DNA of 64,000 bases. Origin: Actinoplanes oryzae. GTDB taxonomy: Bacteria > Actinomycetota > Actinomycetes > Mycobacteriales > Micromonosporaceae. This document shows, piece by piece, positions 23,816-32,531 of the stretch. The stretch lies in contig NZ_JAUQWH010000011.1 of assembly GCF_030757795.1 (NCBI RefSeq), forward strand, positions 1 to 64,000, given 5' to 3'. The notes under the pieces were generated by a model that was given only the letters and a program-made list of their open reading frames with translations, was not told where the DNA came from and searched no databases. Within the stretch, counting starts at the first letter, position 1. Each line of letters starts with the position of its first letter. Position numbers and translations under genes: made by a program.

Positions 23816-25473
23816 CGGTCCTCCTCCCCGAACACGCGCGCGACCAGGCGCCGATAGCCCGGGGCGGCGCCGAGCAGCTCGCGGTGCGTCCCGCTGGCGG
23901 CCACCCGCCCGTCGACCAGGTAGTGCACCACGTCGGCGCGGTCGAGCAGGGCCGGGGACGTGGTGGCGACGACGGTGGCGCGCCCGGCCCGGGCCGCGGG
24001 CAGCCGCCCGGCGATGGCCGCCTCGGTGTGGGCGTCGAGGGCGGAGGTGGGCTCGGGCAGCAGGAGCGTCTCCGGCTCCTGGTGGAACGCGCGGGCGAGG
24101 CGGACGCGCTGCCGCTGGCCGCCCGAGAGGTTGCGGCCGGCCCACTCGACCGGGTGCTCCGGCGCGCCGATGTCGTGGGCGGCCGCGGCGGCGATCGCCG
24201 CGTCGAAGCGCCCGGGCGGCGCGGCGCCGGTCACCACGTCGAGCAGGGAGCCGGCGAAGAGGCCGGCGTCGTGCTCGGCGACCAGGATGCGCGCGCGGAC
24301 CTCGTCGCGGGAGATGCTGTCGAGCCGGACGCCGCCCCAGGTGGCGTCGGTCGGCCCGTAGCGTCCGAGCCGCTCGAGCACCGCGGCGGCATCGGCCGGG
24401 CGGGCCCCGGCGAGCGCGGTCAGGCGGCCGGGCTCCGCGACGACGCCGGAGGCCGGGTCGTGCAGCGCGGCGGGTCCGGCCGGCCCGGGCTGCCCGGCGA
24501 CCGGCTCGGGCGGCAGGGCCAGGAAGGCGATCACGTGCCGGGCCGCCACCAGCCCGCGCGTGATGTCGAAGCCGCAGAAGATCAGCACGTTGACCGGGAT
24601 GGTCAGCATGGCCGTGTAGCCGTAGACCGCGACCAGCTCCCCCGCCGTCAGCTCGCCCGCCGCCGCCTGCCGCGCCGCCAGCCAGACCACGACGCCGAGG
24701 AAGATGCCGGGCAGCCCCTCGCCGAGCGCGCCGACCCAGCTGCTCGAGCGCCCCACCCGGTAGCCCAGCTCCCGCAGCTCGGCGGAGCTGCGCCGGAACG
24801 CCTCCAGGTGCCCCTCCTTGCCGCCCAGCCCGTTGAGGATGCGCAGGCCGCCGAGCACGTCGACCAGCTGCGCCGCCAGGTCACCCTGCCGCCGGCGATA
24901 GCGCGACGCGGCCGCCTGCACGCGCGCGAGCAGCGGGGCCAGGACCAGCCCCAGCACCGGTACGCCCGCCAGCACCACCACGGCCAGCAGCGGCGACGTC
25001 CGGAACAGCAGCACCGCCACCGTCACATAGGCCAGGACGCTCGCGACCCCGACGCCGCCCACGTTCATCGCCCGGCCGACGGTCCACACGTCGGCGATGC
25101 CGATGGTCACCACCTCGCCGGAGGTGACCCGCCGGGGCAGGGCCGCACCGAGCCGCGTGGCGTGGGCCAGGACCGCCTCGGCCGTGTGCAGGGCGGCGCC
25201 CAGCCGCAGCTTGGTCATCGACCGGTGGCGCATGATGCCCAGCCCGGCGCTCGACAGGCCGACCACCAGCACCACCGCGATCCAGGCGGCGAGGGCCCCG
25301 GGGTCGCGCGGGGCGAGGCCCCGATCGATCGCCTGGGCGATCAGCCACGGCGTGAAGGCCAGGCTGACGTACCACAGCGTGCCGAACATGGCGCCGAGCA
25401 GCACCCGGCCGCGCAGCTGCCGGCCGAGCGCCCAGAGGAAGCGTGCGGGTCCCCGTGTGTCCACGGGGACCAC
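23812..25473 (-). CDS. ABC exporter subunit with destroyed ATP site but intact signature
   Basis: The 553-residue protein starts at GTG 25473. It has a six-helix exporter transmembrane domain and a C-terminal ATPase domain whose Walker A is lost (TALAGARPADAAAV, no GKS/T), whose Walker B reads LLLPEPTSALD (Asp to Pro) and whose H-loop His is replaced in VATTSPALL. The signature NLSGGQRQRVRLARAF is canonical. This complements the partner at 22106-23815, which has Walker motifs but a broken signature. So one composite site is complete and the other is destroyed. The genes overlap by 4 bp. Confidence 0.9.
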   Translation of the reverse strand: MVPVDTRGPARFLWALGRQLRGRVLLGAMFGTLWYVSLAFTPWLIAQAIDRGLAPRDPGALAAWIAVVLVVGLSSAGLGIMRHRSMTKLRLGAALHTAEAVLAHATRLGAALPRRVTSGEVVTIGIADVWTVGRAMNVGGVGVASVLAYVTVAVLLFRTSPLLAVVVLAGVPVLGLVLAPLLARVQAAASRYRRRQGDLAAQLVDVLGGLRILNGLGGKEGHLEAFRRSSAELRELGYRVGRSSSWVGALGEGLPGIFLGVVVWLAARQAAAGELTAGELVAVYGYTAMLTIPVNVLIFCGFDITRGLVAARHVIAFLALPPEPVAGQPGPAGPAALHDPASGVVAEPGRLTALAGARPADAAAVLERLGRYGPTDATWGGVRLDSISRDEVRARILVAEHDAGLFAGSLLDVVTGAAPPGRFDAAIAAAAAHDIGAPEHPVEWAGRNLSGGQRQRVRLARAFHQEPETLLLPEPTSALDAHTEAAIAGRLPAARAGRATVVATTSPALLDRADVVHYLVDGRVAASGTHRELLGAAPGYRRLVARVFGEEDR

Positions 25474-25561
25474 TCTGCCAACCTCCCCCTACGTCAGGAC
25501 AAAGCAATATGGGGCGCCCGAAAGCCGCGGACCAGCAGGAACGTCGCGAGAGTGGCGGAAG

Positions 25562-26560
25562 TCACACTCTTACGGCCGGCGCGAGGCTCCGCGCGGCCGC
25601 CACGATCGCCTCCTCCGGATCACGCGGCGACCACCCCAGCACGCGGCGCGCCTTCTCGTTCGAGGTGCGCTTCGCGAAGCCGAGCTCGGGGGCGAAGGCC
25701 CGGAACTCCGGATTCACCAGCGCCGCCGCGCGGACGACGACGTTCGGCACCGTACGCGTGGGCACCTTCGCCGCCGCCGCGCCGAGCCGGGTCCGGATCG
25801 TCGCGCCGATGTCCTTCAGCTCCCGGGCCGGCCCGTTGGAGAGCAGGAAGCGCTCCCCCGCCGCGGCCGGGACCGTCATCGCGAGCACGTGCGCGCGGGC
25901 CACGTCCCGGACGTCCACGATCGGCAGGAACAGGTGCGGGAACCCGGGCATCGCCCCGGCCAGCATGCGCTGCACGACGTGGTTGGCCCCGGACACCTCG
26001 CCGCCCAGCACGGGTCCCAGCACCGCGACCGGCAGGAGCGTGACCAGCTCCATCGGGGTCCCCGCGACGAAGTCCCAGGCGGCCCGCTCGGCCAGGGTCT
26101 TGCTCTTCGCGTACGCGTCCACGCCCGGCCCGTCCAGCACGGTCCAGTCGGCCTCGGTGAACACGTGGTCCGACCGCGGATGACCCCAGCCCACGGCATG
26201 GAACGCCGAGGTGAGCACCACCCGGCGGACGCCGGCGTCCCGGGCGGCGCGGAGCACCCGCAGCGCGCCCTCCCGCGCCGGCACGATCACGTCGTCCTCG
26301 TTCTCGACGTGCCCGGGGCGCACCGGCGACGCCACGTGCAGCACGACGTCGACGCCGGCCACCGCCTCGGGCCAGCCCTCGTCCCGGGTCAGGTCCGCCG
26401 CGACGAAGCTCAGGCGGGGATCGTCACCCAGCACCGAGCGTACGGAGGCCTCCCGCGACAGGGAGCGGACAGTGGTACGAACGTCGTGTCCCGCGTCGAG
26501 CAGCTGAAGAATGCAGTGCCCCGCGATGAACCCGGATCCCCCGGTGACCAGAATGTGCAT
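25562..26560 (-). CDS. NAD(P)-dependent epimerase/dehydratase (extended SDR, dihydroflavonol reductase-like)
   Basis: ATG 26560 gives 332 residues. The nucleotide loop is ILVTGGSGFIAGH, the acidic position after beta 3 is FVAADLT, and the catalytic motif is YAKSK (Tyr/Lys) preceded by TSAFHAVGWG. These mark an extended short-chain dehydrogenase of the dihydroflavonol-4-reductase-like group, acting on aldehydes, ketones or nucleotide sugars. It is divergent from an XRE-type regulator gene about 75 bp away. That pairing of an MmyB-type regulator with a divergent SDR is common in actinomycetes and suggests direct control. Confidence 0.88.
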   Translation of the reverse strand: MHILVTGGSGFIAGHCILQLLDAGHDVRTTVRSLSREASVRSVLGDDPRLSFVAADLTRDEGWPEAVAGVDVVLHVASPVRPGHVENEDDVIVPAREGALRVLRAARDAGVRRVVLTSAFHAVGWGHPRSDHVFTEADWTVLDGPGVDAYAKSKTLAERAAWDFVAGTPMELVTLLPVAVLGPVLGGEVSGANHVVQRMLAGAMPGFPHLFLPIVDVRDVARAHVLAMTVPAAAGERFLLSNGPARELKDIGATIRTRLGAAAAKVPTRTVPNVVVRAAALVNPEFRAFAPELGFAKRTSNEKARRVLGWSPRDPEEAIVAAARSLAPAVRV

Positions 26561-26634
26561 ATGAGTAACTGTCGGCGCCACCGCGGAAACCAGGCAGTAC
26601 CGCCTCGATCCTGGTAGTCCGGCTACCTTGAAGT

Positions 26635-27468
26635 GTGACCACGAACCCGCTGGGCGACTTTCTCCGGGCCCGCCGCGAGCTGGTGACCCCGGCGCAGGCC
26701 GGCATCACCGCCGCCGGGGTGCGCCGCGTGCCCGGGCTGCGGCGTGAGGAGGTCGCCATGCTCGCCGGCATCAGCAACGAGTACTACCTCCGCCTCGAGC
26801 AGGGGCGCTACCGTAACCCGTCGGCGCAGGTGCTCGAGGCCGTGGCCCGCGTGCTGCGGCTCGACGAGGCGAGCGTCGCGTACCTCCTCGCGCTGGCCGG
26901 CGAGCGGAAGCCCCGGCACGCGAGCCCCGAGACCGTGCCCGACGGCGTCCGCAAGATGGTCGGCGCGCTGCCCCTGCCCGCCTTCGTCGAGGGCCGCCAC
27001 CTCGACGTGCTGCTCGCCAACCCGCTCGCGACGGCCCTGTCGCCCCGGCTGGCCGAGGGGGGCAACCGGCTGCTCGACGTGTTCCTCGACCCGGGCGAAC
27101 GCGACCTCTTCGTCGACTGGGAGCTCGCCACGACGGGCATCGTCGCCGCGTTCCGCCAGTCGGTGGGCACCCGCGCCGACGACCCCCGCTGCGTGGAGCT
27201 GGTCGACCGGCTCTCCCGCGAGAGCCCCCGCTTCCGCCGGCTCTGGGGCCGCCACGACATCGGCGGCCGGCAGGGTGCGGTCCTGCGCTTGCGGCACCCG
27301 CTCGTCGGCGACCTCCGGCTCAACCGGGAGAAACTGATCGTCGCCGAGGCCCAGCACCTGACCGTCGCCGTCTACCACGCCGACCCCGGCACCGAGGACG
27401 CCGACAAACTGACGCTGCTGGCGTCCGTACCACAAAGACCAGAAGAACCTTCACGACCGGAACGGTGA
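26635..27468 (+). CDS. XRE-family regulator with MmyB-like ligand-binding domain
   Basis: The 277-residue protein starts at GTG 26635. An N-terminal helix-turn-helix (FLRARRELVTPAQAG, LRREEVAMLAGISNEYYLRL, EQGRYRNPSAQVLEAVARVL) is followed by the MmyB-type domain, with FVEGRHLDVLLANPLATALSP and LRLNREKLIVAEAQHLTVAVY. MmyB-like domains bind fatty-acid-like ligands. It is divergent from the SDR gene and probably represses it. The tctC gene starts 60 bp downstream on the same strand but has its own ribosome binding site. Confidence 0.9.
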   Translation: MTTNPLGDFLRARRELVTPAQAGITAAGVRRVPGLRREEVAMLAGISNEYYLRLEQGRYRNPSAQVLEAVARVLRLDEASVAYLLALAGERKPRHASPETVPDGVRKMVGALPLPAFVEGRHLDVLLANPLATALSPRLAEGGNRLLDVFLDPGERDLFVDWELATTGIVAAFRQSVGTRADDPRCVELVDRLSRESPRFRRLWGRHDIGGRQGAVLRLRHPLVGDLRLNREKLIVAEAQHLTVAVYHADPGTEDADKLTLLASVPQRPEEPSRPER

Positions 27469-27528
27469 CCGGCGCCCGCCCGCGCGTGCAGCATCTCTGC
27501 AACATGGACGTAACGCGGAGGTGCGGTC

Positions 27529-28542
27529 GTGAGGAAGCATGTCGTCGCCGCGGGGCTGGCCGTGGTGCTCGCCGCCGGTGCCGCCGGGTGCGAGAAAGAC
27601 ACCGCGGGCGGGCGTACGGAATCGGGTGACGTCGCCTATCCGGCCAAGACGCTGCAGCTCATGGTGCCGGCCGCGCCCGGGGGCGGGTGGGACCTGACCG
27701 CGCGGACGATGCAGAAGGCCCTGACCGACGCCAAGCTGGCCGGGGGCGAGGCCGTCGAGGTCTACAACGTCACCGGCGCGGCCGGGACGATCGGGCTGGC
27801 GCAGCTGGTGTCCAAGAACGCCGGTGACGCGCACCACCTGATGGTCATGGGCCTGGTGATGGTCGGCGGCGTGGTCGCCAACAAGTCGCCGGTCACGCTC
27901 GACCAGGTGACGCCGATCGCCACGCTGACCGCCGAGCAGGAGATCGTGGTCGTCCCGGCGAGCTCGAAATATCGGACTCTCCGCCAGCTGCTCGACGACG
28001 CCAAGGCGGACCCCGCGTCGATCAGCTGGGGCGGCGGCTCCGCGGGCGGCACCGACCAGATTCTCGTCGGACTGCTGGGCAAGGCGGCCGGCGCGGATCC
28101 GGCGGCGATGAAATACGTCGCCTATTCCGGCGGCGGCGAGGCCAAGGCGGCCCTGCTCTCGGGGGATCTGACCGCGGCGGTGTCCGGCCAGAGCGAGTTC
28201 AAGGACCTGGTGGCCTCCGGCAAGGTGCGCGCGCTCGCGGTTTCCGGCGCGACGGGCGTCGATGTGGGCGCTGGGGCGCCGGCCACCACCATCAAGGAGC
28301 AGGGGTACGACGTCGAGCTCATGAATTGGCGCGGCGTCGTCGCCCCGCCCGGCCTCGACGCGCCGACCGAGAAAGCAGTCGCGTCCTTCGTCGACAAGCT
28401 GCACTCGTCCCCGCAATGGCAGACGGCGCTTCAGCAACAGGGCTGGGAGGACTTCTACCGGAGCGGGGACGAGGCGAAGGCGTACTTCAAGAGCGAGAAC
28501 CAGCGCATCACCACGGTGCTGACCGAGATCGGGCTCGGCTGA
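27529..28542 (+). CDS. tctC: Tripartite tricarboxylate transporter substrate-binding lipoprotein TctC
   Basis: The 337-residue protein starts at GTG 27529 with GGAGG 7 nt upstream. The signal peptide ends in AAGC (lipobox). TctC/Bug motifs include MVPAAPGGGWDLTARTM, NVTGAAGTIGLAQL, SWGGGSAGGTDQILVGLL and MNWRGVVAPPGLD. It captures a carboxylate outside the membrane and hands it to TctA/TctB, whose genes follow immediately (TGAATG junction). The similar protein at 16708-17625 shares the NWRG-VAPPGL segment. The actual substrate (citrate or another carboxylate) is not determined by sequence. Confidence 0.92.
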   Translation: MRKHVVAAGLAVVLAAGAAGCEKDTAGGRTESGDVAYPAKTLQLMVPAAPGGGWDLTARTMQKALTDAKLAGGEAVEVYNVTGAAGTIGLAQLVSKNAGDAHHLMVMGLVMVGGVVANKSPVTLDQVTPIATLTAEQEIVVVPASSKYRTLRQLLDDAKADPASISWGGGSAGGTDQILVGLLGKAAGADPAAMKYVAYSGGGEAKAALLSGDLTAAVSGQSEFKDLVASGKVRALAVSGATGVDVGAGAPATTIKEQGYDVELMNWRGVVAPPGLDAPTEKAVASFVDKLHSSPQWQTALQQQGWEDFYRSGDEAKAYFKSENQRITTVLTEIGLG

Positions 28543-28998
28543 ATGGAGACCCGCCTGCGCACCGGCGGCGTGGTTCTCGGCGCGGTGCTCGTCCTCGCCG
28601 GGGTGGGATTGACGTGGTCGGCGCTCGCGGCGGCCGACGGTGACCTCGGCCTGCAGAGTCCGCGCCTGGCCCCGGTGGTCGTCGCGGTGGCGTGGGCCGG
28701 CGTCGCGGCGGCGTACCTGGTCTCGCAATTCCGCGCCGCCGGCGACGAACCGGAGGAAAGGCCGCACTGGTGGGGCCCGGCCGGGGTCGCCGCGAGCCTG
28801 GCCGGATTCGCGATCGCCCTCGAGTACGCCGGATTCGTCGTCTCCGCCGCCGCCTTCGTCCTCGTGGTCGCCCGCGTCCTCGGCAGCCGCAATCCGCTGC
28901 GCGACGCGGCGGTGGCCGTGCTGTTGCCGGTGGCGATCTATTTCGCCTTCACGCGGCTGCTCGACATCTTCCTGCCCGCGGGGGTGCTGCCGCTGTGA
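28543..28998 (+). CDS. tctB: Tripartite tricarboxylate transporter small subunit TctB
   Basis: The 151-residue membrane protein has four hydrophobic segments, the expected topology of TctB. ATG 28543 directly follows the tctC stop, and the end overlaps the tctA start by 4 bp (GTGA). TctB is the poorly conserved small membrane subunit needed with TctA for sodium-coupled uptake. The segment [21 protein letters not shown] matches the end of the DUF1468/TctB family. Confidence 0.9.
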   Translation: METRLRTGGVVLGAVLVLAGVGLTWSALAAADGDLGLQSPRLAPVVVAVAWAGVAAAYLVSQFRAAGDEPEERPHWWGPAGVAASLAGFAIALEYAGFVVSAAAFVLVVARVLGSRNPLRDAAVAVLLPVAIYFAFTRLLDIFLPAGVLPL

Positions 28999-30536
28999 CC
29001 GTCTTCGGCGATCTGCTGTCCGGCTTCGGCACGGTGCTCAGCCCGCAATACCTGCTGTACGCGGCCGCCGGCGTCACCCTCGGCACCTTCGTCGGCGTGC
29101 TGCCCGGCATCGGCCCGGCGCTCACCATCGCCCTGCTGCTGCCCGTGACATTCAGCCTCGACGATCCGATCGGGACGTTCATCATGTTCGCCGGCATCTA
29201 CTACGGCGCCATGTACGGCGGCTCGACCACGTCGATCCTGCTCAACACCCCGGGCGAATCGGCCTCCGTGGCGACCGCGATCGAGGGCCACCAGATGGCC
29301 CGCCGCGGACGCGCCAAGGCGGCCCTCGCCACGGCGGCCATCGGCTCCTTCGTGGCGGGCACGATCTCCACCCTGTTGCTCAGCCTGCTCGCCCAGCCGG
29401 TGGCCCGGCTCGCCACGACCTTCCGGGCGGCGGACTACTTCGCGCTGGCCCTGCTCGCGATGGTCGCCGTGACGGCCCTGGTGGGACGATCGATCGTACG
29501 CGGGCTGATGTCCCTGATCCTCGGCCTGTTCCTGGGTCTGGTCGGCATCGACGCGCTCACCGGCCAGGCCCGTTTCACCTTCGGCACCATGGAACTGCTC
29601 GAAGGCGTCGACGTCGTCGTGGTCATCGTCGGCCTCTTCGCCATCGGCGAGACCCTCCATGTCGCGAGCCGCCCGCTGCCCGCTCGCCTCGCACCGGTCA
29701 CCCCCGGAAAGTCGCCGTGGCTCAGCCGCGACGACTGGCGCCGCTCGTGGGGCCCGTGGTTGCGGGGCACGGCACTCGGATTCCCGTTCGGCGCCCTGCC
29801 CTCCGGCGGTGCCGACGTGCCGACCTTCCTGTCGTACACCTGGGAGAAGCACCGCGCCGCCCATCGCGCCGAATTCGGCAAGGGCGCGATCGAAGGGGTC
29901 GCCGGCCCGGAAGCCGCCAACAACGCGGCCTTCTCCGGCGTCCTCGTCCCGTTGCTGACGCTCGGCATCCCGACCTCCGCGACGGCCGCGGTCATGCTGG
30001 CGGCCTTCCAGATCTTCAACCTCCAGCCGGGCCCGCAGTTGTTCGACACCTCGCCCGAACTGGTGTGGGCCCTGATCGCCTCCTTGTACGTCGGAAACGT
30101 CCTGCTGCTCGTCCTGAACCTGCCGCTCATCCGCGTCTGGGTCAAGGTGCTGCAGATCCCGCGGCCGATCCTCTACGCCGGCATCCTCGTCTTCGCCACC
30201 CTGGGCGTCTACGCGGCGACGGGCAGCGTCAACCAGGTCTTCCTGGCGTACGCCATCGGGGTCATCGGCTTCGGCATGCGCCATTTCGACTTCCCCATCG
30301 CCCCGGTCATTCTCGGCCTCATCCTCGGCCCGATGATGGAGGTCCAGTTCCGCCGGGCCCTCCTGGTGGCCAACGGCGACCTGACCACCTTCGTGGACCG
30401 GCCGCTGACCGCTGCGCTGCTGACGCTGGCGGTCCTCGCCTTCGTCGTGCCGTACCTGCCGCGCATCATCGCCCGCCTCCGCGGCCGCCCGGCCGAGGAG
30501 GAACCGAGGAAGCTCGTCTTCGCCGAGGACGACTGA
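28995..30536 (+). CDS. tctA: Tripartite tricarboxylate transporter large permease TctA
   Basis: GTG 28995 overlaps the tctB stop, giving 513 residues with about 11-12 transmembrane helices. Diagnostic motifs are [17 protein letters not shown] near the start, [20 protein letters not shown], and the second half repeat [17 protein letters not shown] with [19 protein letters not shown] and [15 protein letters not shown]. TctA is the Na+-coupled transport channel of the system. It is the last gene of the tctCBA operon; no adjacent regulator other than the upstream XRE gene is seen, so control by the two-component system at 17654-19854 is possible. Confidence 0.93.
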   Translation: MTVFGDLLSGFGTVLSPQYLLYAAAGVTLGTFVGVLPGIGPALTIALLLPVTFSLDDPIGTFIMFAGIYYGAMYGGSTTSILLNTPGESASVATAIEGHQMARRGRAKAALATAAIGSFVAGTISTLLLSLLAQPVARLATTFRAADYFALALLAMVAVTALVGRSIVRGLMSLILGLFLGLVGIDALTGQARFTFGTMELLEGVDVVVVIVGLFAIGETLHVASRPLPARLAPVTPGKSPWLSRDDWRRSWGPWLRGTALGFPFGALPSGGADVPTFLSYTWEKHRAAHRAEFGKGAIEGVAGPEAANNAAFSGVLVPLLTLGIPTSATAAVMLAAFQIFNLQPGPQLFDTSPELVWALIASLYVGNVLLLVLNLPLIRVWVKVLQIPRPILYAGILVFATLGVYAATGSVNQVFLAYAIGVIGFGMRHFDFPIAPVILGLILGPMMEVQFRRALLVANGDLTTFVDRPLTAALLTLAVLAFVVPYLPRIIARLRGRPAEEEPRKLVFAEDD

Positions 30537-30572
30537 GCCGGTTGTGTCATACCCCTGTGCCAGCATGACGGC

Positions 30573-31733
30573 ATGCGGCACGTGACGGACGAGGAGCGGC
30601 GGGCCCGGCTGGCCACGCGGCATGCGCTGGCGCCCGGGCACCGGGTCACGACGGCGGAGGATGTCGTGCGGGCCATGACGGTGCTGCACGCGACCGAGCC
30701 GGCGACGGTTTACCTCTCCAGCTGGGCGCGGGCGACGGGCCTGACGGCGGGCGACGTGACGGCGGCGCTGCAGGAGGACCGGGCGGTGGTCAAGCAGCTG
30801 GCCATGCGGCGGACGCTGTTCGTGTTTCCGCGGGATCTGGTGGCGGCGGCGTGGGGCGGGCCGGCGGCGCGGGTGGCGCGCAACGAGCGGGTCGCCATCG
30901 TCAAGGACGTGGTCAAGGCGGGGATCGACGCGGACGGCGAGGGGTGGCTCGACCGGGCCCGGGAGCAGGTGCTCGACGTGCTGGCCGCGGCGCCGGAGGG
31001 GCTGACCGCGGCGGAGGTGCGGCGGGCCGTACCGATGATCGATGTGAAGGTGGCGGTGACGCCCGGGGTGAGCTGGACGGCGTCCCGGATCCTCACGCAG
31101 CTCGGGGCCTCGGGTGAGGTGATGCGCGGCGCCAACACGGGCGGGTGGCACACGTCGCGGCCACGCTGGACGCTGACGCGGCACTGGCTGGGTGCGGATC
31201 CCGAGCCCGCGAAGGCGGAGGAGGGCTATCGGGAGATCGTGCGGCGGTGGCTGCGCACCTTCGGCCCGGGGACCGAGGACGACCTGGTGTGGTGGCTGGG
31301 GTCGACCAAGACGACCGTCCGCACGGCCCTGACCGAGCTCGACGCGGTCGCCGTGACGCTGGACGGCGGCCGGACGGGATGGGTGCTGCCGGACGACGTG
31401 GCCGAGCCGGCCGGCCCGGGCGACTGGGCGGCGCTGCTGCCGGTCCTGGACCCGACCGTCATGGGCTGGAAGGAGCGCGACTTCTACCTCGGGCCGCACC
31501 GGGACCCGCTGTTCGACCGCAGCGGCAACGCCGGGTCCACCGCCTGGGTGGACGGGCGGGTCGTCGGGTGCTGGGTCCAGGACGCCGCCGGGGTGGTCGA
31601 GGTGCGGCTGCTCGAGCGGGTCTCCGCCCGGGCCCGGCGCGCGCTCGACGACGAGGCCGCGCGGCTGACCGCCTGGCTGGCCGGCTTCCGGGTGCCGTCC
31701 GTCTACGCCTCCCCCGCCATGCGGGCCCCGTAG
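30573..31733 (+). CDS. Winged-helix DNA-binding protein of the HTH_42 (AlkZ/YcaQ-related) family
   Basis: The 386-residue protein begins with RARLATRHALAPGHRVTTAE and VVRAMTVLHATEPATVYLS, followed by AMRRTLFVFPRD and later TASRILTQLGASGEV, RWLRTFGPGTEDDLVWW and FYLGPHRDPLFDRSGNAGST. This pattern is typical of the HTH_42 superfamily, which includes AlkZ-type DNA glycosylases that unhook crosslinks. Most actinobacterial genomes carry several uncharacterised members annotated as winged-helix DNA-binding proteins. Whether the catalytic Gln motif of AlkZ is present is not clear, so glycosylase activity is only possible. Confidence 0.8.
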   Translation: MRHVTDEERRARLATRHALAPGHRVTTAEDVVRAMTVLHATEPATVYLSSWARATGLTAGDVTAALQEDRAVVKQLAMRRTLFVFPRDLVAAAWGGPAARVARNERVAIVKDVVKAGIDADGEGWLDRAREQVLDVLAAAPEGLTAAEVRRAVPMIDVKVAVTPGVSWTASRILTQLGASGEVMRGANTGGWHTSRPRWTLTRHWLGADPEPAKAEEGYREIVRRWLRTFGPGTEDDLVWWLGSTKTTVRTALTELDAVAVTLDGGRTGWVLPDDVAEPAGPGDWAALLPVLDPTVMGWKERDFYLGPHRDPLFDRSGNAGSTAWVDGRVVGCWVQDAAGVVEVRLLERVSARARRALDDEAARLTAWLAGFRVPSVYASPAMRAP

Positions 31734-31787
31734 GGTCCGTTTCGGACGCGGCCTGGTTCCGACGCCCCGTCCGAACCGCGGACCCTA
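31731..31787. terminator. Long interrupted hairpin after the HTH_42 gene
   Basis: TAGGGTCCG (31731-31739, including the stop codon) pairs with CGGACCCTA (31779-31787), and inside it TTCGGACG (31741-31748) pairs with CGTCCGAA (about 31768-31775). It forms an extended stem immediately at the 3' end of the gene and is a probable factor-independent terminator. No U tract follows. Confidence 0.55.
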
Positions 31788-31850
31788 GCCGGAACGGCCG
31801 GTCCCGTCGGCCGATCCCGATCTGGCCCGCACCCGGCCTAGCCTGCCGGA

Positions 31851-32510
31851 ATGGCGGTCGGGACGGACACGGCGATGTGGCACGCGGCCATGCTCGCGTG
31901 GATCCTCGCCGTGCCCCTGTGGCCGATCACGAAGTTCGTGGTCGTCGTCGCGCACGAGGGCGGGCACGCCATGGCCGCCGTCGCGCTGTTGCGAGCCGTC
32001 CGCAAGATCACCTTTACCCGGGACGGGCAGGGCGGCACCCTGCACGAGATCCCGTTCTGGCCGCTCAGCATCGTGATCGCGGCAGCGGGCTACGCGGGGC
32101 CTTCGCTGTTCGGCCTGTTCGCCGCGTGGCTTCTGTTGCACACCGAGCCGGTCATGGTGCTGTGGGCCAGCATGGCTTTCCTGGTGCTGATGCTGCCGAC
32201 GCTGCGGGGACTGATCGGCTGGCTGATCGTGCCCGCGCTGCTGGTGGTCCTCTTCCAGGTGACCACGAAGGCGCGGGAGGAGCACTTGATGCTGGCCGCC
32301 TACGTGTGGGTCTGGCTCCTGCTCATCGGTGCCGTGCAGCGGATGATCCTGCACGCCACGCGCGGGGACTGGACGGTCAAGGAGAACGACACGACCCGGC
32401 TCAGCGAGCTCACTCTCGTCCCGTCGGCGGTGTGGAGCTTCGTGCTGCTGGCCGGCACGATCGGCGCGCTGGTGTGGGGCGGGTCGCTGCTGTTGCGGAT
32501 GCCCGCGTAG
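31851..32510 (+). CDS. M50B-like membrane metallopeptidase family protein
   Basis: The 219-residue protein has about five to six hydrophobic helices. The zinc-binding motif HEGGH (residues 35-39) sits at the end of the first helix, as in the peptidase_M50B-like family, and NDTTRLSEL occurs before the last helix. The second zinc ligand expected in site-2 proteases (a distal Asp in an NxxPxxxxDG-like motif) is not evident, so proteolysis is not certain. It stands alone between a terminator-like hairpin and a convergent S9 peptidase gene. Substrate unknown. Confidence 0.75.
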   Translation: MAVGTDTAMWHAAMLAWILAVPLWPITKFVVVVAHEGGHAMAAVALLRAVRKITFTRDGQGGTLHEIPFWPLSIVIAAAGYAGPSLFGLFAAWLLLHTEPVMVLWASMAFLVLMLPTLRGLIGWLIVPALLVVLFQVTTKAREEHLMLAAYVWVWLLLIGAVQRMILHATRGDWTVKENDTTRLSELTLVPSAVWSFVLLAGTIGALVWGGSLLLRMPA

Positions 32511-32531
32511 GACCCGCCCCCGGCTGTCAGC

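Noticed and set aside
28938-31499. 853-codon minus-strand frame across tctA and the HTH_42 gene
   Set aside because: Translation is a compositionally biased shadow (Arg/Gly/Asp/Gln-rich) of two clear genes; no domain and no ribosome binding site.
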